A DNA stretch of 64,000 nt from Rosistilla carotiformis (GTDB lineage: Bacteria; Planctomycetota; Planctomycetia; Pirellulales; Pirellulaceae). Shown here in pieces: positions 55,661 to 64,000 of the stretch. Numbering within the stretch: position 1 is the first letter of the stretch; the number at the start of each line of letters is the position of its first letter. The translations under genes were made by a program, and so were the position numbers. The DNA lies in assembly GCF_007753095.1 (NCBI RefSeq), contig NZ_CP036348.1:4278001-4342000 (forward strand). The letters run 5' to 3'. Below the pieces are notes generated by a model. The model saw only the letters and a list, made by a program, of their open reading frames with translations. It made no database searches and was not told the DNA's origin.

Positions 55661-56419
55661 TGCCCCCCGTCCATCGAAATCATGGCAATCGAATCATTGC
55701 CCAAGCGTTCGCTCGGCGTAGCCTGCACAACCGTGCAAACAAGTCGCGTCTCAACGAAACGCGGATTGGTTAGGTAGGTTGAAAAAGCCGTTTACGGCTG
55801 ATCCGGGTGCCCAAAACTAGACTCGCAAAAGCTTCAAACTTCGTTGCTAAAACTTCATGGTCACGGGGCAGGATCGTGCCGTTGGCTCGACACTGCGGTG
55901 CCTTCTGCGCTGCAGCATCTCAACACCTACACCGCCCCGTCGTCCCGAGGACGAAGGCAGCGGCGTTCCGGCTCCAATGGTATTTTGATATCGCGGAAAC
56001 CACAAATAAATCGCGCAGTATTCATCGATTCATTAAACCGCCCCCCCATCCTCCTTACGCCCCGAACGAATCGCTCAAGCCCCCTCACCCCACCAAACAT
56101 GATGCCTGTCCGGCTGCCTCAACATTTCGTTAATCCGAAAAGCGTTCCACTGCAAATGCGTTTGGGCAATTTCGCTGCCGTTGTTATTTTCAGCATCACA
56201 CGCCCCAAACCACTTCCTTGTCATTACATCCTTTCCTCGCAAACGGCAGGCCTGACCGCCCCCCCAAATGCATCAGCTCCGTGGCGGTATAGCGTATCGT
56301 CAATGAAGGCTACCGGTGCGTCATTTCACACAACCAAAATAGGGTCCGGAACCCTCTGGATGGTAGGCACCGCATTTAATGAACCTGGTTCTCTGGCCGA
56401 AAGATCCAACGCTTGCATA

Positions 56420-56503
56420 TGTCGGCCTTCAGCCTACTGGGGTGGAGCCTGTCGGAGACCGGAGGCTTACGCCTCCGGCAGTTCCTGTGTCGGCCTCCGG
56501 CCT
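56420..56503. repeat. GC-rich short repeats (GGAGGC and CGGCCT motifs)
   Basis: A perfect inverted repeat CCGGAGGC-4 nt-GCCTCCGG at 56459-56478. Around it two near-identical 16-mers: TGTCGGCCTTCAGCCT at 56420-56435 and TGTCGGCCTCCGGCCT at 56488-56503. Such motifs look like the intergenic repeat families seen in Rhodopirellula-type genomes; the family assignment is from general impression. Could fold into a strong RNA hairpin. Confidence 0.5.
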
Positions 56504-56913
56504 CAGACGGGGTACAGGAAATCTCGGGTTGGGCCGAGTCCTTTAATGAATTCGAATTTCTGTTCGACACTCAGCGTAGGGGCACGACTGATCGGAAACG
56601 TCTGATCACGCCCACTCGAGGCGGGCCCCCCTGCCCCCAGATGAATCAGAACAGGATTACCACCCCTCACTTCACGTGCAACCGAAAATGCAAGACCGTT
56701 CCCCCCCTGAGTTCGATCATAAAACCAGCGTCGCCCGGATTTAGGCGGCGAAACGCCGTTGCCCCGACACGACTGCTCGCAGCAAACGAACCGGCCTGTG
56801 TGTATAACAAGCACGATGCGGCCATCTCGGCCGTGAAAGCGTTTCGTGGCAGCGCCGCTTGGATCGCGCTGGCGCGATGTTTTAGTGGCGAGGGTTGGGA
56901 GAACGACTGGGTT

Positions 56914-57351
56914 ATGGCGAGCGAAGCGATGGATGAAGCTGCGATGATTTTTGTGTATGGGACGCTGAAGCGGGGGGAGTGCCGTGAGCGAATGTGGCCC
57001 AAGGGACCGCTGAAGGTCGAGGAAGCCTTTGTCAGGGGCTGCCTCTACAACCTTGGGCCCTACCCGGCGATGATCGCGGGGGAGGATTGGATTGCGGGAG
57101 AAGTTTGGTCGATCGCAGAGAAGGATCTCGCCGAGACGATCGATGCGTTGGACGAGATCGAGGGCTTTGATCCCGCCAGCGACAATAACCTTTACACACG
57201 GGTGCGGATCAACTGGTACGCCGCCCCTGACGATTCGGCGAAACGAGGGACGGCGTCGACCTACCACTACGCGAGAACGGCGCGTTTACGGGCGAGCCAG
57301 CGCATGACTGCGACCGACGACGGATGCGTCCGCTGGACCGCCTCGCGATAG
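56914..57351 (+). CDS. Gamma-glutamylcyclotransferase-like (AIG2/GGCT) protein
   Basis: 145 residues from ATG at 56914; ATGs at 56929 and 56944 are also possible and the frame is open 500 nt upstream, but that part is not protein-like. MIFVYGTLKRGE (11-22) is the family's opening strand and loop, and DALDEIEGFDP holds the conserved acidic active-site position (Glu of EIEG). The family cleaves gamma-glutamyl amino acids to 5-oxoproline, or acts on related amines; the substrate is unknown. Convergent to the WYL regulator with a 140-nt gap. Confidence 0.8.
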   Translation: MASEAMDEAAMIFVYGTLKRGECRERMWPKGPLKVEEAFVRGCLYNLGPYPAMIAGEDWIAGEVWSIAEKDLAETIDALDEIEGFDPASDNNLYTRVRINWYAAPDDSAKRGTASTYHYARTARLRASQRMTATDDGCVRWTASR

Positions 57352-57491
57352 CGAATCTGCGCTTCCTCCGTCCCCCCCAAGAGATACGGTTTCGTCGTGG
57401 GCGATTCCAAGACCGCGGAGAACGCATCGCGGCGGATCATGCCGCAACGCCAACGGCTCAATCGCTGGCGAGCCCTTCCATTGGAACGTCG

Positions 57492-58505
57492 TTATACGCC
57501 GTACGTTTTGGCCAACCGAGCGATCACTTCGGCGACGGCGGTGCGGAACGATTCCGGCCCGATGACCTCCGCTTCCGCCCCAAGTGACAGCAATTTCGGC
57601 ATCAATTCGCGGGGGTGAGCGGAAGCGACGGTGAGGACCGCGCTGCCATCGTCTTGAGTTTCCAACTGTTGCTCGGTATGCCAAGGATCTTCGCGAACCC
57701 AGGCAGCTCCAAAGGAGGACAAGCGAATTTGAACACTCTCGGTGGCGTCGCCCGAGAAAATCCCAAAACTCTTACTCAGGTGCGTCTGGATGTCGAGATC
57801 GGGATCCGGCTTGAACCACTCGTCCAACGCCGTCGCTTTCGTAAAACGGTCCAGTTTCCAGTGCCGCATCCGCTCTTTCGGATCCTCGACCTCCTCCGCC
57901 GCCGCGATCACGTAGATGCTGGATTGATAGATCGCCAGACCGTAGGGTTCGATCCGCCGCGTCGTTGCCGCTCGCCCCGGCGACTGGTAATCGATCTCCA
58001 CGATCCGATGCTCCACGATCGCCCGATTGATCGTACGGAGAATCCCCGCATGCTTTTCGTACGTCTTGGTCGGCACGCCGTAAACGCAAAGGGTCTCACG
58101 GAACTTGGAATAGTGGTCGTAGACGCCGTTGGGAACCTCCTCTTCCAGCTTGTTCCAGAACGATTCGACCCCCTGCCAATACTGCGTTCCCGCCAGGGGG
58201 TTCAGCAGATCCCGGCCGATCGACAGCGCAATCAACTCGGTCGCCGTGGCACTGATCTTATGGATCCCTCGCTCTACGCGGCCCAGCTTCCAAACCTTGC
58301 CGCGCTGATTCGTCTCCACATCCAGATCGTAGCCGGCCGATTGCAACGCCTCGATATCGCGGCGGACCGTCCGTTCGTGCAGCTTGGACAACCCCAGATC
58401 GGTGACCAGATCGTCGCGGATCTCGTCGAGCGTCCGCCCATAGCGGGCATCCTCCAACAGTTGCAAGATCTTATGCTGTCGGATCAGTTGTTCGTTTCGC
58501 GCCAT
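57492..58505 (-). CDS. WYL-domain transcriptional regulator
   Basis: 337 residues. N-terminal winged helix (residues 5-65: LIRQHKILQLLEDARYGRTL, TVRRDIEALQ), then a WYL domain (about 145-235) with VEIDYQSPGRAATTRRIEPYGLAIY and YVIAAAEE, and a C-terminal WCX region (ESVQIRLSSFGAAWVRE, AEVIGPESFRTAVAEVIARL). WYL proteins are ligand-sensing regulators, commonly of DNA-damage or phage responses or metabolism. The target here is not shown by context. ATG start, reading away from the next gene by 292 nt. Confidence 0.85.
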   Translation of the reverse strand: MARNEQLIRQHKILQLLEDARYGRTLDEIRDDLVTDLGLSKLHERTVRRDIEALQSAGYDLDVETNQRGKVWKLGRVERGIHKISATATELIALSIGRDLLNPLAGTQYWQGVESFWNKLEEEVPNGVYDHYSKFRETLCVYGVPTKTYEKHAGILRTINRAIVEHRIVEIDYQSPGRAATTRRIEPYGLAIYQSSIYVIAAAEEVEDPKERMRHWKLDRFTKATALDEWFKPDPDLDIQTHLSKSFGIFSGDATESVQIRLSSFGAAWVREDPWHTEQQLETQDDGSAVLTVASAHPRELMPKLLSLGAEAEVIGPESFRTAVAEVIARLAKTYGV

Positions 58506-58672
58506 CCATGAACCCGTGAGGCAGTCGGATCAATCTCAGACGACGCAGCCCACCTGCATCGTTGCAGTTCATCGTAACGCCTGCGACGGCCAAGAAAAGG
58601 CGTGGCCCCCGGACTCCATCGAGGGAGTCTTTCCCCCACCGAGCACCAAAAAAGAAGCGGCCAGTCGAAGCC

Positions 58673-58781
58673 GTCGAACCCTCTGTATATCGCTCAGCCA
58701 AGCGACGCGTGATCGTAACATTGCAATCATCGCGAATGAGTTCGGTCGAACCCTCACTACATCGCCCAGTCAAGCGACGCC
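58673..58781. repeat. Imperfect 37-nt direct repeat pair
   Basis: 58673-58709 and 58745-58781 both start GTCGAACCCTC and contain CAAGCGACGC; 31 of 37 positions agree. The spacing is 72 nt start to start. No hairpin or gene explains them. Likely a small intergenic repeat. Confidence 0.45.
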
Positions 58782-58797
58782 TCGCCGCGACCGTTCG

Positions 58798-59211
58798 TTA
58801 GTAGGGATGCTTTTGCTGCAGGAAATCGCCCACCGTGCTGATCGGTTCGGGGTCCGGAGCCGGCTTGGTCAGTTTGCTGAAAAAACTCTCCGACTTCTTT
58901 TTCTTCTTTGGCTTGTCATCAAAAGGATTCAGGAAATCGGTCGTCTTGTTCCAGGCCGACTTGGTGCTCGTCCCGACGCTGCTCCAAAAGCCTGGATCCT
59001 TCGATTTCGCGGCCGGCTTTTTCTGAGAAACGGTGGGGAAGTTGACGGTTGGCATTTTGGGAGCCGACCAATTCAAGGGATTCAATTTGCTGAAGACCGA
59101 CGGGCTGTTGGCTTCAATCTTGGGTGGCTGAGCCGACAGGGACATCGGCAAACAGGCCACACCGACCAAGGTGGCTAGCGCGAGCTGCAGCGAGAATGAA
59201 CGAGCGACCAT
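58798..59211 (-). CDS. Secreted lysine-rich hypothetical protein
   Basis: 137 residues with a clear signal peptide (SLQLALATLVGVACLPMSLSA, cleaved near residue 27). The mature part has Asn/Pro/Lys-rich low complexity (SKLNPLNWSAPKMPTVNFP), a KKKKK run near 104-108 and the end DFLQQKHPY. No domain recognised. Similar short secreted proteins are common in planctomycetes; the function is unknown. Confidence 0.65.
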   Translation of the reverse strand: MVARSFSLQLALATLVGVACLPMSLSAQPPKIEANSPSVFSKLNPLNWSAPKMPTVNFPTVSQKKPAAKSKDPGFWSSVGTSTKSAWNKTTDFLNPFDDKPKKKKKSESFFSKLTKPAPDPEPISTVGDFLQQKHPY

Positions 59212-59227
59212 GATGACCTCCGTTTTC

Positions 59228-61078
59228 TTAATAGTTGGTTTTTGTTGGGTTGTTTTCAGCGGCAGTGATCCGAGCCGGGGTTGTGCCCAAGCGGATCGCC
59301 ACCCAATCGTCGTTGTTCAGAAAGCCTCGGGTCCGCGAGATGATCTCCATCGATTCGGATCCAAAGCGATGATTCAAATGGCTGGTCAAACGGGCGACTT
59401 GGTCTCCGCGAACCAATGCGACACGTTGGTCGGTCTGCTGCAAATGATCCGAGACGCGGGTCATCCAACGGCCGCCCAGATCAATCGCCACCTCGGGCAG
59501 CGGTCCGTCGGCATAAAAGATCCAACTGGGTTCCAACGCCCCGGCCACCATGATCTCGCCGCGACCACGTTCGGCCAATTGCTGCGTTAGCAAATTCAGT
59601 TCGCTGCGATGTTTGTCCGCCAGTCGCGGACCGAGCGTGAACAGCAGTGCGGTCGCCAACACGCCTCCGACGACGTACGACCGAATCCCCAAGTCCGTAT
59701 GCTTTTCAACCGATAACGCACCTCCGAGACAGCTGGCGACCGCCAACACAATTCCCGCGATCCCGACGATCGACGCGTCGGGAATGATCTCCGTTGCCGG
59801 TCCGGCTAGGCCGATCGCGATCGCGATCCCGACAACAATCCCGCACAGGTAGCCCGCTTTGAGCCAACGCGGCCAATCGAACTGCGAATGTGCCACGCTG
59901 TACAGGAACCATCCAATACACAACGCCACTCCGGGATAGCAGGGCGTGATGTAGCTGGGTAATTTCGTCGCCGCGATCGAAAAGAATCCGACATAAACAG
60001 CGATCCACGCCATCGCCAAGACGATAGCCGGTCGCAAATCGGAGCGTGTGCGATAGGCTTCGCGGGCGGCGATTCCGATCGGGATCGCAAACATCGACCA
60101 CGGAAACGTTCCGACCAAAAGGGTCCCCAAGTAGAACAGGATCGGCGGCCCGGAGTGCCCTTCCATCGGGCTCAGGGCGCGACTGAGGTTATGTTCAAAG
60201 AAAAATTCCCGCAACCAAACGCCATCGGTCTGCTGCCCGACCGCAACGTACCACGGCCCAGCAACCAACATCACCGCCGCCAAAGCCAGGATGGGGTGCA
60301 TCCGCCAAGCCGTCGCGATTGCTTCGCCGACTAGACGCACCGCAAATGCGATCCCACGTCCGCAGCGGGCTAGGAATCCCGCGTCGCCAGCGGTCGCAAC
60401 CGTTTCTGCCGCGCCGGAATGCCGCTGCCAAATGGCATGCAGACCGATCACGCTGCCGGGCAGCAGCAAGCCGATCGGGCCTTTCGCGAGCACGGCCAGG
60501 CCGCAGGCGGCGTAAACCGCGGACCATCCCCAGCGTGTTGGCCAGTGGAATTCGACCCGTTCGACGAATCCATCGCTAATGCGGCGATGTGAAAAAAGGA
60601 CGTAGAGGGCGACGGCGAGGGTGGAGCAAAAAGTTAATGCCGCGTCGGGCGTCGCCGCGCGGGAAGCGAGCACGAACATGAGTGACGTGCCAAGCGAAAT
60701 GCCAACCCACGGAGTGACCTGGGCTCCCAACAAAACCGTGGCGATCGCCATCGTCAACAACACCGTCCCCAACCCGCAGAGCGCCGACGGGAGTCGGGCC
60801 GCAAATTCGTTGACACCAAAGACTTTGTAGCTGACGATCTGCATCCAATACAGCAGCGGCGGCTTGTGCGTGCGCAGTTCGCCGGCAAACGTGGGGACGA
60901 TCCAGTCGCCATTTTCGAGCATTTCGGCCGCGCAGCGGGCATTGCGTGGTTCATCGCGATCCCACAGGCGAGCGCCTCCGAGATCGGTGCCCAACACGAT
61001 CGCACACAAACAGCTGACAATGATCCAAGAACGCAAGGGAACGAACTCCAGAAGGGAAACGGCGCGCAGTTGCTCCAA
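59228..61078 (-). CDS. ArnT/PMT-like membrane glycosyltransferase (GT39/83 type)
   Basis: 616 residues with about 12 membrane helices. The family start is LWDRDEPRNARCAAEMLENGDWIVP (DRDEPR at 40-45, with the catalytic Asp region), followed by LRTHKPPLLYWMQ (HKPPLLYW at 71-78). A large C-terminal soluble part is about 470-616. Such enzymes use polyprenyl-phosphate sugars to modify lipid A, proteins or polysaccharide in the periplasm. The first periplasmic loop with the DE motif is complete. It is divergent from the sulfatase, so the promoter pair is in the 61079-61231 gap. Confidence 0.85.
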   Translation of the reverse strand: MEQLRAVSLLEFVPLRSWIIVSCLCAIVLGTDLGGARLWDRDEPRNARCAAEMLENGDWIVPTFAGELRTHKPPLLYWMQIVSYKVFGVNEFAARLPSALCGLGTVLLTMAIATVLLGAQVTPWVGISLGTSLMFVLASRAATPDAALTFCSTLAVALYVLFSHRRISDGFVERVEFHWPTRWGWSAVYAACGLAVLAKGPIGLLLPGSVIGLHAIWQRHSGAAETVATAGDAGFLARCGRGIAFAVRLVGEAIATAWRMHPILALAAVMLVAGPWYVAVGQQTDGVWLREFFFEHNLSRALSPMEGHSGPPILFYLGTLLVGTFPWSMFAIPIGIAAREAYRTRSDLRPAIVLAMAWIAVYVGFFSIAATKLPSYITPCYPGVALCIGWFLYSVAHSQFDWPRWLKAGYLCGIVVGIAIAIGLAGPATEIIPDASIVGIAGIVLAVASCLGGALSVEKHTDLGIRSYVVGGVLATALLFTLGPRLADKHRSELNLLTQQLAERGRGEIMVAGALEPSWIFYADGPLPEVAIDLGGRWMTRVSDHLQQTDQRVALVRGDQVARLTSHLNHRFGSESMEIISRTRGFLNNDDWVAIRLGTTPARITAAENNPTKTNY

Positions 61079-61231
61079 CTCGATACTGGATTTCCATGCT
61101 GTAAATAAAGAGCAGATTCCCCAAACCGGTTGCTGTCATCACCGCCGCGCGGCGTTAGCATAGGCAATGAACAAGGCGGAAAAAATTTAGACGTTTTCAC
61201 GATCACTTGTCCCCACCTAGGAATCCCACCC

Positions 61232-62719
61232 ATGCCACGAGTCTGCTTCAATGCGTGCATCGCACTGGCTCTCTATCTATTGGCCACCACCATGCCCGCC
61301 AACTCGGTGATCTCCACCTGCCAGCTGGCCCACGCCGCCGATCGTCCCCCCAACTTCATCATCATCTACTGCGACAACCTCGGTTATGGCGATATCGAAC
61401 CGTTTGGTTCGACGCTCCACCGCACCCCCAGCTTGAACCGGATGGCCCGCGAGGGACGCAAGTTCACCCATTTCTGCGTCACCGCCGGCGTCTGCACTCC
61501 GTCGCGCAGCAGCATCATGACCGGATGCTATTCCCAACGGGTCGGGCTGCACCAGAATCCGCGCGATGGTTGGGTGATACGCCCGGTTTCGCGGTACGGG
61601 CTGAACCCCGAAGAAGTGACGATCGCCGAAGTCCTGAAACAACAAGGCTACGCGACCGCGATGGTCGGCAAATGGCACCTGGGAGACCAGTCGCCCTTCA
61701 TGCCCACCCGCCAAGGCTTTGATTGGTTCTTTGGCGTCCCGTATTCCGACGACATGACCGAACGGGTTTGGGATGAAGACGGTTCCCATTGGCCGCCGCT
61801 GCCGCTGATGGAAAACGACACCGTGATCGAAGCCCCATGTGATCGCGATGGTTTGACCAAACGCTACACCGAACAGGCCATGAAGTGGATCGCCGATCAC
61901 AAGGACGAACCGTTCTTCCTCTATTTCCCACAAGCGATGCCGGGCAGCACCAGCACCCCTTTTTCAAGCGAAGCGTTCCGCGGCAAAAGCAAAAACGGAC
62001 CGTGGGGCGATTCGATCGAAGAGCTCGATTGGTCGATGGGGCAGATGTTGGATCAATTGGAAGAACTGGGAATCGCCGAAGAGACCTTGGTGATCTGGAC
62101 CAGCGACAACGGCGCTCCGATCAACCGCGACCTGACCGATCTGAGCCGTGGGTCCAACCGTCCATTGCATGGCCGCGGCTACACCACCAGCGAAGGGGCG
62201 TTCCGCGTGCCGACCCTCGTCTGGCAACCGGGAAAAGTTCCCGCCGGAACGGTTTGCGAAGAACTGGCCACGACGATGGACCTGTTGCCCACCTTTGCCA
62301 AGCTGGCCGGCGGCAGCGCACCGACCGATCGCAAGATCGATGGATACGACATCGCGCCGCTGCTGTATGGCGAGCCGGATGCCAAGACGCCATACAAAGC
62401 GTTCTACTATTACCACCAGGACCAATTGCACGCCGTCCGCAGCGGACCATGGAAGCTGTTTGTGCCGGTCACTCGCATCGCACACCACCCTCACTTCAGC
62501 AGCAAAACGCCGCCACAACCGTTGCTCTTTAATGTCGTGACCGATATTGGGTGCGAATCGAATGTCGCCGCTGAACATCCCGAGATCGTGGCTCGATTGA
62601 GTGCATTGGCCGACGAAGCCCGCGCCGATCTGGGAGACCTGGGCGTCGCCGGTTCCGGCCAACGGAAGCGTGGCGAATTGGCGGCCGGCGTCGATCCGGT
62701 GCCTCAGCTGCTGAAATAA
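61232..62719 (+). CDS. Secreted sulfatase (type I, FGly)
   Basis: 495 residues from ATG at 61232 (the frame opens 34 codons earlier but those codons are not signal-like). Signal peptide ends near AHA at 33-35. The formylglycine motif is C-T-P-S-R with Cys88 (VCTPSRSSIM). Metal site: CDNLGYGD at 47-54, where Asn49 replaces the second Asp of the usual DDxGxxD. MVGKWHLG and TSDNGAP later supply the other active-site residues. Hydrolyses sulfate esters of an unknown, probably carbohydrate, substrate after maturation by the FGly-generating enzyme. Planctomycetes are rich in such genes. Confidence 0.9.
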   Translation: MPRVCFNACIALALYLLATTMPANSVISTCQLAHAADRPPNFIIIYCDNLGYGDIEPFGSTLHRTPSLNRMAREGRKFTHFCVTAGVCTPSRSSIMTGCYSQRVGLHQNPRDGWVIRPVSRYGLNPEEVTIAEVLKQQGYATAMVGKWHLGDQSPFMPTRQGFDWFFGVPYSDDMTERVWDEDGSHWPPLPLMENDTVIEAPCDRDGLTKRYTEQAMKWIADHKDEPFFLYFPQAMPGSTSTPFSSEAFRGKSKNGPWGDSIEELDWSMGQMLDQLEELGIAEETLVIWTSDNGAPINRDLTDLSRGSNRPLHGRGYTTSEGAFRVPTLVWQPGKVPAGTVCEELATTMDLLPTFAKLAGGSAPTDRKIDGYDIAPLLYGEPDAKTPYKAFYYYHQDQLHAVRSGPWKLFVPVTRIAHHPHFSSKTPPQPLLFNVVTDIGCESNVAAEHPEIVARLSALADEARADLGDLGVAGSGQRKRGELAAGVDPVPQLLK

Positions 62720-62767
62720 CGTCAGCGACGGCCGCCATCCGCGGGACCGCTGATTCCAATCCGCCCC

Positions 62768-62790
62768 GCCCTGGACTCGACATCCAGGGC
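62768..62790. other. Stem-loop between convergent genes
   Basis: GCCCTGGA and TCCAGGGC form a perfect 8-bp stem with a 7-nt loop, 49 nt after the sulfatase stop and before the convergent oxidoreductase stop. A second palindrome, CCGTCT-C-AGACGG, is at 62809-62821. They are not followed by a T-run on either strand, so a bidirectional terminator is only possible. Confidence 0.4.
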
Positions 62791-62882
62791 TTGGCAAATC
62801 GCAGACGCCCGTCTCAGACGGCCCTTTCGATGCCACGGGCCCGGCGCGGGACCAAAGCAATCGGACGGTGGCCTGTTGGCGA

Positions 62883-64000
62883 TCAGACCTCCGCGACTTC
62901 CCACCCCTTGCGGTACTCATCCTTCAGCAATGCCGGAACCGCGTCGTTGCCCGAAGCGGTCAGCGTGTTGCCGTCCCAATCGAAGCTGCCGCCGGCGCGG
63001 TAGGCGACGTTGCCCAGGAGGACCGTTTCGGCCAAGGGGCCTGAGTAGCGGAAGTCGCATGTCGCCGGTGCGCCTCCCTTGCACGCTTGGATCCATTCCT
63101 TGTGGAAGCCGGGCGATTTGGGGATCGTCGATTCGGGAGACTGGAAATCTGCAAACTTCTCCTCGGGCAACAATCGCAGCTTGTTGAATCCGGTCAGCAG
63201 CATCCCTTTGCTGCCGATAAAGAGCGTGTTCATGTCTTTGCCGTCGAGTCCCAGTTCCTTCAGTTTGGCGGGACCGCCGCTGGCGTGATCCCAATGCAGA
63301 TCCACGCCTTGTTCGGCGAAGTGCATCTTGGTCGCCATCTGCTTGGGCGTCCGTTGCGGATCGACCTCGGGCCCCGTCGCTTCGACGCGCGAAGGATACT
63401 TCAGCCCCAACGCCCAGAACGGGATGTCCAAAATGTGGCATCCCCAGTTGCCCGTTTCTCCGGTGCCAAAGTCCCACCAAAAACGCCAACCGTAGGGGCA
63501 ATACGTGGAATCGTAGGGGCGGGGCATCGCGGGGCCCAACCATAGATCCCAATCGACCGTCTCGGGCACCTTGGGAAACTGTGTTGGTATCGACGGCATC
63601 CCGCGCGATCCGCCTACCCAGCTGTAGACTTCGCTAACGTCGCCGATCGCGCCGGCTTGAATCAATTCGACCGACCGATGCATGTTCGCCATCGCGTGCC
63701 GTTGGCAACCGAGTTGGGTGGCGACGCCTTGCTTGGCGGCCAGTTTCGTCATCTGACGAACTTCCCAAACCGAATGGGCCATCGGTTTTTCACAGTACAG
63801 ATGCTTGCCCCGTTCCAACGCCGCCATCGACGGATGGAAATGGGTGTGATCGGGCGTGCTGACGACCACCGCATCGATCTGCTTTTCCAGTTTGTCGAAC
63901 ATCTTGCGATAGTCGGCGAACTTTTCGGCTTGGCTGTATTTTTCGAACGCCTTCCCACCGCGCACCTGATCCACATCGCAAAGGGCCACCAAATTCTGGC
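62883..64000 (-). CDS. Gfo/Idh/MocA-family oxidoreductase, N-terminus beyond window
   Basis: The frame runs to the right edge, where only the second strand of the Rossmann fold is visible (NLVALCDVD); a TTG at 63992 is not the real start. Seen: AVVVSTPDHTHFHPSMAALE and CEKPMAHSVWEVRQM (the EKP signature), plus the C-terminal domain with GGSRGMPS. NAD-dependent sugar or sugar-acid dehydrogenation is the family role; the substrate is unknown. Convergent to the sulfatase, so a shared sugar-degrading role is possible but not shown. Confidence 0.85.
   Translation of the reverse strand, partial: QNLVALCDVDQVRGGKAFEKYSQAEKFADYRKMFDKLEKQIDAVVVSTPDHTHFHPSMAALERGKHLYCEKPMAHSVWEVRQMTKLAAKQGVATQLGCQRHAMANMHRSVELIQAGAIGDVSEVYSWVGGSRGMPSIPTQFPKVPETVDWDLWLGPAMPRPYDSTYCPYGWRFWWDFGTGETGNWGCHILDIPFWALGLKYPSRVEATGPEVDPQRTPKQMATKMHFAEQGVDLHWDHASGGPAKLKELGLDGKDMNTLFIGSKGMLLTGFNKLRLLPEEKFADFQSPESTIPKSPGFHKEWIQACKGGAPATCDFRYSGPLAETVLLGNVAYRAGGSFDWDGNTLTASGNDAVPALLKDEYRKGWEVAEV

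Larger units (their letters stand above)
55403..56913. other. 1.5 kb without a supported gene
   Basis: The stretch upstream of the polysaccharide block. Long frames on both strands (for instance plus 55844-56605 and minus 56503-57267) have repeated-looking, Pro/Arg-rich sequence without family features and are taken as noise. It contains several inverted and direct repeats (55638-55660, 56420-56503). The promoter for the leftward block must be here, but no convincing -35/-10 pair was found. This may be an old repetitive region or decayed gene. Confidence 0.55.

Noticed and set aside
55844-56605. 253-codon plus frame
   Set aside because: Pro/Arg/Ser-rich, passes through the GC repeats and shows no domain; likely noise.
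56503-57267. 254-codon minus frame opposite the GGCT gene
   Set aside because: It is the shadow of the plus-strand protein with the recognisable VYGTLKRG start.
58673-58781. CRISPR array
   Set aside because: Only two imperfect repeats, no regular spacing and no cas genes.

Overview
The window looks like a chromosomal piece of a planctomycete of the Pirellulaceae type (Rhodopirellula and relatives). The reasons are exosortases with PEP-CTERM target proteins, a secreted sulfatase, a Gfo/Idh/MocA oxidoreductase, the adjacent TIGR03546/TIGR03545 gene pair, few clear Shine-Dalgarno sites, frequent GTG/TTG starts, and small planctomycete-style hypothetical proteins. This placement is inferred from gene content. 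No rRNA, tRNA, CRISPR array or intact insertion sequence was seen.

Left flank (1-4.4 kb): a citramalate synthase gene (cimA) leaves the window at the left edge. It is preceded by what reads as a complete attenuation leader: a TTGACA-type promoter, a 19-codon Ile/Val-rich leader peptide, a competing hairpin and an intrinsic terminator. Then come a small conserved-looking protein and the TIGR03546/TIGR03545 envelope pair on the plus strand.

Main block (4.4-55.4 kb): about 40 genes all read leftward, many overlapping by 1-14 nt. In order of transcription it begins with an RmlD-like reductase, RmlA, and an ABC-2 polysaccharide exporter whose ATPase carries a Wzt-type tail and a fused FkbM methyltransferase. 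It continues with an asparagine-synthase-like amidotransferase, about eighteen glycosyltransferases or look-alikes (GT4, GT2, CgeB-like and unassigned), a sugar epimerase, five sulfotransferases (one frameshifted), several methyltransferases, acylation genes (MBOAT, SGNH, acyltransferase-3), a Wzy-like polymerase and a NodU-type carbamoyltransferase. It ends in two tandem exosortase + TPR units with PEP-CTERM protein genes nearby. The reading is a locus for a long, heavily decorated (sulfated, acylated, methylated, carbamoylated, amidated) surface or extracellular polysaccharide, linked to exosortase-processed proteins. A small GT2 5' remnant and the frameshifted sulfotransferase show gene turnover.

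Right flank (55.4-64 kb): a 1.5 kb stretch without a supported gene but with short inverted repeats, a gamma-glutamylcyclotransferase-like protein, a WYL regulator, a secreted lysine-rich protein, an ArnT/PMT-like membrane glycosyltransferase, a secreted sulfatase, and a Gfo/Idh/MocA oxidoreductase cut by the right edge.
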